From: Camarhynchus parvulus
Lineage: Eukaryota > Chordata > Aves > Passeriformes > Thraupidae
DNA: 64,000 nucleotides
Direction of reading: 5' to 3'
NCBI RefSeq assembly: GCF_901933205.1
Contig: NC_044582.1
Span: 19,009,820-19,073,819 of the forward strand
Shown here: positions 1 through 9,789 of the stretch, in pieces
Numbering within the stretch: the stretch's first letter is position 1
How the letters are laid out: the number at the start of each line of letters is the position of its first letter
Position numbers and translations under genes: made by a program
Notes under the pieces: generated by a model
Databases searched by the model: none
What the model was told of the DNA's origin: nothing
What the model saw: only the letters and a program-made list of their open reading frames with translations

Positions 1-202
1 ACAGGTGGATGTTCTAATGGAATTGCCCATTTCTGCAGAAATCTGGGGATTTCTGTTCATAAAGTCCAGCTTGGCCATCGCGTTCCCCTCTGGCTGTGCT
101 GTAACCCAAGTCCACCATCGCCTCCAGCCCACCTCGGAGCTGGGAAGGGAACTATTTAGCATGTTGTTAATTTTTAATTTCTTTCTGTTAATGTTTCCTT
201 AG
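1..202 (+). other. BHLHE40: BHLHE40 last intron (3' end)
   Basis: Intronic sequence upstream of the last BHLHE40 exon. It ends in a T-rich tract and TTAG acceptor with the AG at 201-202. No upstream exon of the gene, including the bHLH exons, is inside the window. Confidence 0.85.
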
Positions 203-1062
203 GTGACCTGTCATCAAGAAACCTCGATTCCAGCCAGGAAATGTTTCGATCCGGTTTCCAGATGTGTGCCAAGGAAATGCTGCAATACCTGGCAAAGCAC
301 GAGAACGGCAAGGAGCTGAAGTCGTCGCAGCTGGTCAGCCACCTGCACCGGATGGCCAGCGAGGTGCTGCAGGGCGGGGCGGCCCGCAAGGCCGGGGACA
401 TCCCTCCCAAAATGCTGGACCTGAAGGAGAAGCCGGCGCCGCTGGGCGCGGCGGGCGAGGGCCACGGGAAGAACTGCGTGCCCGTGATCCAGCGGACATT
501 CGCTCACTCCAGCGGGGAGCAGAGCGGCAGCGACACGGACACGGACAGCGGGTACGGGGGAGAGCTGGACAAAAGCGACTCCAAATCGGAACAGCCCTAT
601 TTCAAAAAGGATACCGACCTCAAGTACTCTGTCCAGGAGAGAATAAGCTCTATTAAGCAAGAGACTGAGGACCCGCCGGCCAAGAGGAGCAGGCTGGAGT
701 CGCCGCAGGATGAGGGCCCTTTTGGCAGTGACATGATGGGCTCTGCCAGCAGCTTCCTGGGCCCCCACGCTCACCAGCCTCCCCTGTGCCTGCCTTTCTA
801 CCTGATCCCACCGTCCGCCACCGCCTACCTGCCCATGCTGGAGAAGTGCTGGTACCCGGCCTCGGTTCCCGTGCTGTACCCCAGCCTGCCGGCCTCTGCC
901 GCAGCTCTGACGGGCTTCATGAACCCCGACAAAATCTCCCCCCCTCTGCTGATGCCCCAGAGACTCCCTTCTCCTGTACCGGCCCATTCCCCCATCGACT
1001 CCTCGGCCCTGCTTCAAGCTTTGAAGCAGATTCCTCCTTTGAACTTGGAAACCAAAGACTGA
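203..1062 (+). CDS. BHLHE40: BHLHE40 (DEC1/STRA13) last coding exon, partial gene
   Basis: C-terminal two thirds of a basic helix-loop-helix E-box repressor that acts in the nucleus in circadian, hypoxia and differentiation control. The exon opens at 203 with the last two bases of a split Gly codon, then reads in frame from GAC at 205 to TGA at 1060-1062 (285 residues). The first ~55 residues are the Orange domain (QEMFRSGFQMCAKEMLQYLA, then LKSSQLVSHLHRM). Next come the conserved QRTFAHSSGEQSGSDTDTDS block and a sumoylation consensus IKQE with its Lys codon at 655-657. The Pro-rich C terminus includes CLPFYLIPPSATAYLPMLEK and ends in PPLNLETKD. I chose BHLHE40 over its paralogue BHLHE41 because the C terminus follows BHLHE40 throughout and lacks the Ala/Gly-rich runs of BHLHE41. 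The bHLH region is encoded upstream of the window, so this is a window truncation and not a broken gene. Confidence 0.95.
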
Positions 1063-1534
1063 GCGCAGTGTGACTGGTTTTTCTCTTTTTTCCTTTTTTT
1101 GTTTTTTTTTTTTTTAGTTTGAGAGACTGTTTCACTTTTATATATTGGCTGGACTGAGGTGTGGGGACAAGGTTCACTGTGCGTAGGAAGCTAAATCCCC
1201 TTTTCTCTGACTTGTCAGGTAGCTTGGAGAAGGATGAAGGATGCGCCCAGGTTAGCAATTGACAACTACTTCCAAAAGATTAAAGAAGGATTTTGTGCTT
1301 GGCCCCTTCCCTTCTTCCCTCTCCACATCTACAGAGCAACAGTTGACTCGGTCAGCTGCGAACCTATTGCAAAGCTGTGAAGAAATATTCCATTGGGCAG
1401 ACCTGGTTTGAGGGTCTGTGAATATAAAATACATTAATATAAACCACGGTACTTCCCTGCGCGGCTCTGGAGGCAACGGCCCCGCTGGCTCACCTGAGCT
1501 GGGGCTGGGCTGCTGAACCAGTGACCCCACAGGG

Positions 1535-1823
1535 GTGGTGGTGGCAATGCCACCGTGAGTACAGCAGGAGCAGGGCAGTGGTCACTGTGCTGTGGTGGTG
1601 GCAGTGCCACCATGAGCATGGCAGGAGCAGGGCAGTGGTCACTGGTGGTGGTGGCGGCAATGCCACCATGAGTACAGCAGGAGCAGGGCAGTGGTCACTG
1701 TGCTGTGGTGGTGGCAGTGCCACTGTGAGCACAGGAGGAGCAGGGCAGTGGCCACTGAGGTGCGGTGGCAGTGGTGGCAATGCCACCAGGAGTGCAGGAG
1801 GAGCAGGGCAGCGGTCACTGCCT
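1535..1823. repeat. Minisatellite, ~57-bp unit, in BHLHE40 3' UTR
   Basis: About five tandem copies of a ~57-bp unit, degenerating at the end. Most copies contain an inverted repeat GGTGGC-AAT/AGT-GCCACC (for example 1540-1554 and 1597-1611), which would fold into a GC-rich hairpin in RNA. The period is close to a multiple of three, which explains spurious ORFs on both strands. Confidence 0.85.
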
Positions 1824-1946
1824 GGTCACATCAGATCAGGCAGACAGACCCAAGATGGGTTGCTCTCCACACCTTTGCTGATACATAGATATTTTTTTAA
1901 GAGATAAAAGGTAGCTGCTGCTTGGAGCTTTCCATGGCGTACATCT

Positions 1947-1956
1947 AATAAATAAA
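1947..1956 (+). terminator. BHLHE40: Proximal candidate polyadenylation signals of BHLHE40
   Basis: Two overlapping AATAAA hexamers (AATAAATAAA). Use is unproven; the distal site at 2997 seems more likely because AT-rich UTR-like sequence continues to it. Confidence 0.35.
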
Positions 1957-2035
1957 TTAACCTGCGCCCTTCCTGTAACTTGAGCTGCTCCGTTGGGCGG
2001 CTAAATTAACCGCCCCTGGGTGCCGGTAGCGGGAG

Positions 2036-2158
2036 CCGTCCCGGGTGGCGGGTCGGGAGGAGCCGTCCCTGGGATGGCGAGGTCGGGAGGAGCCGTCCCT
2101 GGGATGGCGAGGTCGGGAGGAGCCGTCCCTGGGATGGCCAGGTCGGGAGGAGCTGTGC
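2036..2158. repeat. Minisatellite, 30-bp unit, in BHLHE40 3' UTR
   Basis: About four near-identical 30-bp copies with the core GGTCGGGAGGAGCCGTCCCT. The array is GC-rich and CpG-rich. No gene signal. Confidence 0.85.
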
Positions 2159-2996
2159 TGTCCCCGGGCTCGCCTCGCTGGTGGCACCGGCTCCTGCGGC
2201 TGCCGCTCCCTCGGGAGTCACCGCGGCTTTCCCGGCCGGAGGGAGCGGTTCAGCCGGAGCCGGCAGCGCCATCCCTGCCCATCCCTGCTGGACGTGCCCC
2301 TGGCAGTGCCTTTGGAGAGTGGCAAGGCTGGGATTTCCCAGGAGCTGATCCCGGCAGGGTTGGAGCAGCTGGATTCCTCCTGGCGCACCTGGCTCACGTC
2401 CCGTGTTAAGGGGAGAGGGGTCGGGTGGTGACTCTTGTCCTGTGAGCTGCAAGGGGCTTTCTCCACAGAGGAACATCCTCTCCAGTTTAGCTTCTTTTTA
2501 ATTAAAAACCCCCAAACTTCACTGCTAAAGGCAGTGCTCTTTGGTGGTTTTTTTCTTGCTGGTTTTGAGAACTGGTGAGCAGAACCCCTGTCTGGATCCT
2601 CATGTCGCCCTCCCATTGCACCAGCTGTTGAGATGCACTATGCTTGATTGCAGATTGTGTTCTAACGTTTATTTTGTTGTTGGTTTTTTGGGTTTTTTTG
2701 GTATACAGTTGTTGCCTTTATTTGTAAAATCCTGTTATAAATATATATATATTATATAAATATATTAAAAGTTAAAACGTTTCAGATGTCTATTATTTGT
2801 ATAACTACTTGAGCATAAAGAAGTGAGAAATATGAATGTATTCTTGTTTCTGGGTTGTCTTTTTTTTTGAAGAGAAGAATATTCCGTTTTTCTCTTGGGA
2901 GAGGTACAGTGTTTATATTTTGGAGCCGCCTTCAAGGTGGGATATTGTACATATTTTTATCTTGAGTAAATGTTAAGTAGCTGTTTAAAAATGCTT

Positions 2997-3002
2997 AATA
3001 AA
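2997..3002 (+). terminator. BHLHE40: Distal polyadenylation signal of BHLHE40
   Basis: AATAAA at the end of the AT-rich UTR, followed by a T-rich and then GT-containing stretch. Sequence composition changes to GC-rich intergenic DNA just after it. Confidence 0.65.
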
Positions 3003-3025
3003 ATAATTCTTTTCCTGTGGAAGAT

Positions 3026-4575
3026 AAGGGTTTGCCTCCTTTGCTTTGAAATGTTTGAGCAGGGTCATTCCGCATGGTCTGGTCCTGCAGGGGATGGCAC
3101 AGGGGGGAGCAGGAGTTTGGGATGCAGGGGGCATGGGGGATCTCAGGGTGCAGGGAGGAGTGGGGATTCTGGGGGCCAGGGGGGATCAGGACTCTCCTTG
3201 CTCCCCCCACAGCTCCTCTGCTGTCGGTGCCTGAAGGAGCTCGGGGTCCCACTGCCCGTGTCACCAGGGATATTTATTTATTTTAACTCCCTTGGCACCT
3301 TCAGGGATTTTTTTCCTTCCAGACTCGAGGGAGGTGCCAGGAGAGCCTGGCTGGCTTTCCTGCTCTCTCCTGATGTCACGTTGTGCTCCCTGTGTCTGGC
3401 ATTTGGCTCCGGGGCCCCAGGCTCTGTGGGGAGGAGGCAGCCCCTCACCCCGGAGGATGCAGAGAATCCAGAGGCTTTGCCCAGTTCCTGGAGGCAAATG
3501 GACTTGCTGCAAACTGGTTTTACTTCAGCACCCTCAGCCTGTGTCTGAGGTGCCCAAGCACTGCCAGGGATGGTGCCCACCAGGCCCCTGGGGCTGAGGG
3601 GTGCCAGGGTCAGGTCCTGCCTTTGTGGAGTGATCCCTGCCACCCCAACGTGTCCCAGGCGTCCCTGATTTGGGAATTCCAGCTGGCACTGTGGGTGGTG
3701 GAGCAGCCATGAGCCAGAGGGCAGGGTCCTCATCCCACCACAGCTCCCCCCAGCCTCTCCAGCAGCGATGCTGGTTTCTGGTCTCCAGATGGAATGACAA
3801 CAACCCCAAACCTCCCCCAAAGGCAAGGAGAGGTGAAACAAAGGGGTGGGTAGGAGGACTCTGTTTCCCATTGGTGTGGATGGGCAGGGGCAGTTCTGAG
3901 GGGATATTTGGGATTTTCACTGTGCAGATGAATCACAAAACATGGGGAATGGTTTAAGTGTCCAACTGGGCCAGCACTGCTCAGGTCTGGGCTGAGCATC
4001 TCCAGGAGCCCACGTGGAGGGGCTGATGCTTCTGTTAGACTGTGCTTACAACTAAAGAAACTTTGGCTAAAGTAATGCTAGAAAAAAGTGCTGCTTGGGT
4101 TAATGTGTTTGGGGTCTCCACATGTCTCAGTGTTCATGTTATGTTTGCTTTAATTAGGGCTAAATATTGATTTTACTGAGGCTGACTGTGACAACCCCAT
4201 TTGGGGGCAGCATTTGGTGCTCAGTGCAGAGATGTCTCCAGCCTCGGGACCCCCTGGATTTCTGGCTCCTTTCCATGGCTCTCACTCCCCTTTGGTCCTC
4301 ATATTCTGCCCCCCTTGTCCTGTGGTGGGACAACTTGCAGGATTTCCAGATCCTCAGTCTCGCAGGAAAAAAATGCAAAAAAAAAGTGGAAGAGAGAACA
4401 TTTACTCAGGAAGCAAAAGATCATTATGGGCTGGGGATTTTCTCTGCCTGCCTGGCCTGGTGCCAGCAGGGCAGGTGAGTTCTGCGGGGCAGGGGCTGCA
4501 CCCGTGCTGGGGACCCAGCAGCCCCTCCCAGCCCTGGCAGAGCTGCATCCCCGGGCTCTCCATGCCAGCCCGGGA
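3026..4575. other. Intergenic, no gene seen
   Basis: Moderately GC-rich single-copy-looking sequence. The ORFs present (up to ~200 codons) show no recognisable domain and no splice-linked partners. Confidence 0.6.
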
Positions 4576-4681
4576 GGATGGATGGATGGATGGATGGATG
4601 GATGGATGGATGGATGGATGGATGGATGGATGGATGGATGGATGGATGGATGGATGGATGATGGATGGATGGATGGATGGA
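4576..4681. repeat. (GGAT)n microsatellite
   Basis: About 26 copies of GGAT, interrupted once around 4657-4663 where a GGATGATGG step shifts phase. Likely length-polymorphic. Confidence 0.97.
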
Positions 4682-7600
4682 GGGGCGACCCCCGGCACGG
4701 CGCCAGCCCGGGACAGCCCGTGCCGCCCGCCCCGCCGGGGTGTGCTGAGTTCCCGGGCTTGTTTTCATGGTCTCACCCAGCTCTGACCTGCCTCAAATGT
4801 TGACACAATGTCACGTTTCCGACTGCAGTCTTTCATGTGCAGCCGGAGGCTAAATACGGCTGCTGGTTCCTGGAAAAAGACGTGCCTGGCACCCTTTCAG
4901 CAGAAACCCGATCCCCATGCAGGCTTGGCACAACAGCTGAATAACACAGCAATAACTCTTTCAGCAGCATTTCAACCCATAAATAGGGCTTCCCGAGCGA
5001 CTCCTTGAAGTCAGACAAGGAGGATACAATGATTTTGGGCAAAAAATTAAAAATAAATAAAGTTAGTGTGCGTGAAGAGCAGGTGGGAGAGGGCAGAGGG
5101 GTCAGGCAGATCAGAGGGTGCCGTGGAGGTGCTGAGTGAGGATTGCTGAGTGGGAGGGCGGGATTGCCTCAAAAGGAAAGAAATGCTCCTGAATTTTTTA
5201 ATGTCTCGGTCCTGTTTCATACCAGCCCCGTGGAGGCACAGGGAGAGCCTTCCTGAGAGCCAGGGCCTTTCCTAACCCCGGTGAGGACACACAGGCACAT
5301 AATTTTAGCTTTTCACCACCTGTTTGGAAAGCTCCCGTAGCCGGGCGCTGTGGGACTGGATGGTTTTTACAGGCATGTACCCCGGGAGCTGCTTATTTGC
5401 ATTATGCATGGACCAGGGCCTAAAATAATCTGTGGTGACGCATTTTTTTTTTTTTTTTGCTGTGATTTTCACCCCCCCTTCCCCCCCGCTCCTTTTCCAG
5501 GACTCCGTTTTTCTGAACGCGCCGTGACTTTTGAGGACCACGCGTGGCTGCCCAGCCCCGGGGCTGCCGGGCCCTGATTCAGCAGCCGGGCTGAGCCGAG
5601 GGGAGCTGCCCCGGCCCTGACACACGGAGGGCGAGGAGAGGAGAGGAGAAGGGAGAAGTGCCCTTGTGCTCCGCCTCGGCTTTCATCTGCAGAGCGTGTA
5701 GCTGCAAGTGCGGCGTGTTTACAAATGCAGGCATTGCAAGATCCCTTGAACTGTGTCCTAGTACAAAAGAGGCTTTGAAACGAGAAACACGTTGTCATGG
5801 CATGTTCCAGGCCAGCAGCACCAGACAGAACCAGATAATTGCTGTTTCTGCTTCAGCGTGGAAAAGCAGCAGGTCTTGAGCAAGTCCTTTTTTTCCCCTT
5901 AGACATTTCGTGTGATGCTCGGGATGGGAATGCCTGGGCAGCGGGGGCAGAGGCGGGGTGAGCTCCCCAGGGCTGCCGGCAGGATGACTCTGCTGGGCTC
6001 AGCCCTTGTAACCGTAGCCCGCGGGGCTGGTGACACCGAGCCTGGCTATGTGACACGGGCTGCCCGTGTTTTGTAACCCTGGCGTGCTGCCGGGGCCGGG
6101 AGATGTGGCTCCCGCTGCTCCCTCGTGTTCCAGACCTTTCCCACTGCCCTTCTGCGAGCAGTTCATGGCACTCGAGAGCCCTCCTGGTGCCTCCTGGTGC
6201 CAGCGAGAGCTGCTAATTGCAGTGAGCATTGCTGGCCCTGGGCAAGGCAGCCCTGGGAACACTGGGCACGGCCCAGGGGTGCCTGTGCCCTGGTGCCCTC
6301 ACTCCTGGCTGTAAGAAATGGAGGGTAATACTTCTACCTATTTGGGAATTATTTATTTCTTAGATATGTGTCTTTCTCGCAGGTGTGTTTCTGCCCCAGC
6401 TGCATCACCCCGTGGAGGCATTTACTGCCATCACAGCCAGGGCCTCTGGAAATGGCCAAACAGGAAAGCTCTGCACGGGAAGGGTTTTCACCACATGTGC
6501 CTTGTTAAAACTGCAAACGGGGCAGGCTGGGTAATACCACACAGCTGATGGAAACAGGAATGCCTGGAAATAAAAGGCAGCTCCCCCAGCTCCTCTTGTG
6601 CTTGTTGCTGTCCTTGGGCTGCTGGGAGCTGCCGGGGCTCTGCCCTGGGCTGGTGGTCCCTGGCATCCAGCTCCTTGCACCACCCAGAGGCAGGCCTGGC
6701 TGAGCAGGTGGGTGTTTGCTCTGGGGTGGACCCTCAGCCCTGCCCACGTCCGTGGGGTGACAGTGCTGATGGGAAAGGGCTGGCTTCCCATTTCAGCCCT
6801 GGCCTTGCCCCCAGTGCTGTGCTTCTCCTCCTCTCTGCCCTCTGCTCTTTATTCCAGCAGCCAGGAGGGGCTCCCACGTTGTTGTTTTCTGAACACAGGC
6901 TCAGCCCAGGGATGATGGCCGCGGTCTGTGGCTGCCAGAGCTGTTGCACCAGAGGAATAAGTCGTTTCTCTCTGGAGCACAGCTTTATCCTCCCTTCGGC
7001 CCCTGGTGCTGCTGAAGTGCAGCAGCTCTCCCTCCTCTCCGGTCGCCTCCGTGCCGTGGCAGAGAGAGAAAAGGCCGAGCTCTACCCTGCTCTGAAAGGA
7101 CTGATGAATATGCAAACTCTCAGGGCTGAAATATTGCTTCTCCACGTCACGGGTGTGCACGGAGCTCTGCTTGTGCTGCTGCCTGAGGATGTGGACACCA
7201 CCAGAGTGCAGCTGAGCAGCTTAGGGAAGATTTAACTCTTATTTCTATTCTTGACACTGAATCATTAGTAAGGTTATGGCTGTGTTGGGAGCTTTTCCCA
7301 GTGCCCTCCTCCTGCTGTGGCAGGGCCTGGGGACCTGTGCTGGGTTTGGCTGCAGCTATTGATCAGGGTAAAGCTCCAGCCCCAATGGGAGCAGTCACTG
7401 ATGATTATCTCGTGCTATTAGTGCACGTATTGTGAAATTGGTGTGATCTGAAATGAAATGTGACCTATGGGCATAGGCAACATGTTCTAATGTATTCAGA
7501 AATGCCAGGGCTGACGAGCTGTTGCTGCTGGTACCACACTGATTAAACCCCAGCTCGCTCTGCTCCCATTGAAATCAGTGGGAGGTCTGTCACTGCCTTC

Positions 7601-8813
7601 CGTGAGCGCTGGACTGCATCCAGGCTGCACTTCATGGGATGCATTATTCCACAGGATTAGAGAGGCACAGGGAGTGGGATTCCTCTCTCTCACTGATCTC
7701 TGTGCTCAGATGTTTGCCTTGGAGCTGGCTGGGACATTGAGCACCCGGCCTGGTTTTGGTGTCAGCCCAAGGAGGGGATGAGTGGTGTTTGCTCCCAAAG
7801 GTCTGCCAGGGCTGGGGTGCAGCTCTGGGGAAGGTGAGGGGCTGGGCAGGCCCTGTGATCCTGGTGGCACGGGGATAAAGGAGGCTGGGTTCTCATCAGC
7901 ATTGCCTGTACCGAGTGTTTGACCCACCAGTGCTGGAGTCCTCGTTCAGGAATGAGAAGCCCAGGTTCCCCAGAGGGGCCCTGGCCCTGCACGCTGGTCA
8001 GGACGTGGCTGGGGAGGGGTTTTCTCAGGTTCTTCATTTCACACAAACGTTTGACCTCAAAGAGGTGCCAGTTGCCCCGGGGCTGGATTCCCCCGCGGCA
8101 CGGGAGGTGCTGGGGCACCTCTCACAGCCCATCCCAGCCCCGCCACACCGGCCCCGGGCTGCGCCTTGGGGTGGAGGATGACTCAGGGCCCCGTGGAGGG
8201 AGGGGGTGGCACTGACCCCCCCAGCGCTGCTGGGGAACTGAAGCAATCTGTTTATCATGGAAAAACTGCTCTTTGCAGCAATTCAAATGGAAACTTCCCA
8301 GAATGAGTGTTGCAGAGCTTTCCCCTTGAATCACCGGGCCTCCCAAGGGCCGCTTTCTAAGACGATGCCCTCGGGAGAGCTGTCACCGTCCCTGGTCCCT
8401 GCCGGGCGTGCGTGGATCTCCCTCAATGAGCGCAGCCGCTCTCGATCCCTCCTCGGGCCCCTTCCCACGGGAGCAGCGCCCTTCCCCAGGCGGGACAGCC
8501 CCGGCACCCCCAGCCGCAGGTGTGCCCGGAGCTGCTGCTCGGCCGGCGCCGGGGGGCTCTGCGGTGGTGCCACCCCCCAGCCCGGTGAGGCTCCCAGGGC
8601 AGCACCCGCTGCCATCCCGCCGGCCCATTTGCCCCTTTTCCCTTCCCTCTGGCTGCCCATCACCTTTTCCGTGGCTGAAATGAGTGTCCAAAGGTCACGG
8701 GGAACTCAGGCGCTGCCGGGTGGGTGAGTGAGTGATGCCTGACTCGCTCTGCTCCCCTCCCCTGTGCCCGGCCGTGCCGGTGCCGGGGGCACAGAGCCCG
8801 TGTGGTGCCCCCC
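4682..8813. other. Intergenic, no gene seen
   Basis: No coding signal, CR1 or LTR recognised. It contains a T12+ run near 5443-5458 and several GC-rich patches. Could hold cis elements of BHLHE40, but none can be named from the sequence. Confidence 0.5.
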
Positions 8814-8873
8814 GTGCCGTGCCCGCTGCCCGGGGATGCTGCCCGGGGATGCTCCGGGCAGCGGGCACGGCAC
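8814..8873. repeat. Perfect 20-bp inverted repeat with 20-nt spacer
   Basis: Left arm 8814-8833 (GTGCCGTGCCCGCTGCCCGG) is the exact reverse complement of the right arm 8854-8873. The 20-nt spacer 8834-8853 contains a second copy of the GCCCGGGGATGCT motif that overlaps the left arm. It can form a very stable cruciform or RNA hairpin. No surrounding gene explains it. Confidence 0.9.
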
Positions 8874-9310
8874 AGCCACAGCTGTGTGTGAGCCCTGAGC
8901 TGGCAGCCTGGCAGATCCGGCCGAGATAGCCGCGGGATGTGTCGCAAGGGCTGGGAGGGACGGCAGGTCCGGGCACCCTGGTGATCCCCCTGCCACCCGC
9001 GGGGCGAAGCTGCTGAGTTTTAGACATTTATTCCTGTCGGCCCCGCGGTGCTTGTCCCCATAGTAACAGAGCAGGCTGGCACTGCAGCGCTCGGTGACAT
9101 CCCTGTCCCCAGGGAGAAGCCAAGGACCTGCGTGGTCCTCGGCGATGTGCAGGAGCCGGGGACAGCTTTCCTTTCCAATTCTTTGCTTTCCCGTGTCAGG
9201 CTTCACCGCGTCCCTGCAGCCTGGGGAAAGCAGAGAATTGTTGGCGGGAAGGGCAGATGTGGGGCTGGGCCAGGACGTGGCAGCACCGTGCTGCGGTGGG
9301 GGCTGGCTGG

Positions 9311-9789
9311 ATCCCAGGTCCCTGTCCCCGGGGCTGGTTTGGTGGCAGGTCCCAGGTCCCTGTCCCCAAGGCTGGTTTGGTGGCAGGTCCCTGTCCCCAG
9401 GGCTGGTTTGGTGGCAGGTCCCAGGTCCCTGTCCCCAAGGCTGGTTTGGTGGCAGGTCCCTGTCCCCAGGGCTGGTTTGGTGGCAGGTCCCAGGTCCCTG
9501 TCCCCAAGGCTGGTTTGGTGGCAGGTCCCTGTCCCCAAGGCTGGTTTGGTGGCAGGTCCCAGGTCCCTGTCCCCAAGGCTGGTTTGGTGGCAGGTCCCTG
9601 TCCCCGGGGCTGGCTTGGAGGCAGGTCCCAGGTCCCTGTCCCCAAGGCTGGTTTGGTGGCAGGTCCCAGGTCCCTGTCCCCAAGGCTGGTTTGGTGGCAG
9701 GTCCCTGTCCCCGGGGCTGGCTTGGAGGCAGGTCCCAGGTCCCTGTCCCCAAGGCTGGTTTGCTGGCAGGTCCCTGTCCCCGGGGCTGG
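9311..9789. repeat. Minisatellite with alternating 31- and 38-bp units
   Basis: Units share GGTTTGGTGGCAGGTCCC and differ by a 7-bp CAGGTCC insertion, giving 31- and 38-bp forms that mostly alternate as a 69-bp higher-order unit. Because 69 is a multiple of three, long repeat ORFs are open in several frames on both strands. These are not genes. Confidence 0.92.

Larger units (their letters stand above)
1063..3025 (+). other. BHLHE40: BHLHE40 3' UTR
   Basis: Non-coding sequence after the BHLHE40 stop, closed by the AATAAA at 2997-3002. The distal part (about 2640-3000) is AT-rich with U-rich and AUUUA-like stretches, as expected for an unstable early-response mRNA. Earlier AATAAA hexamers at 1947-1952 and 1951-1956 could give a shorter UTR. 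Two minisatellites lie inside it. The exact cleavage site is inferred. Confidence 0.7.

Noticed and set aside
214..1017. 267-codon minus-strand ORF opposite BHLHE40
   Set aside because: GC-rich shadow of a conserved coding exon; the plus-strand frame is the recognisable protein.
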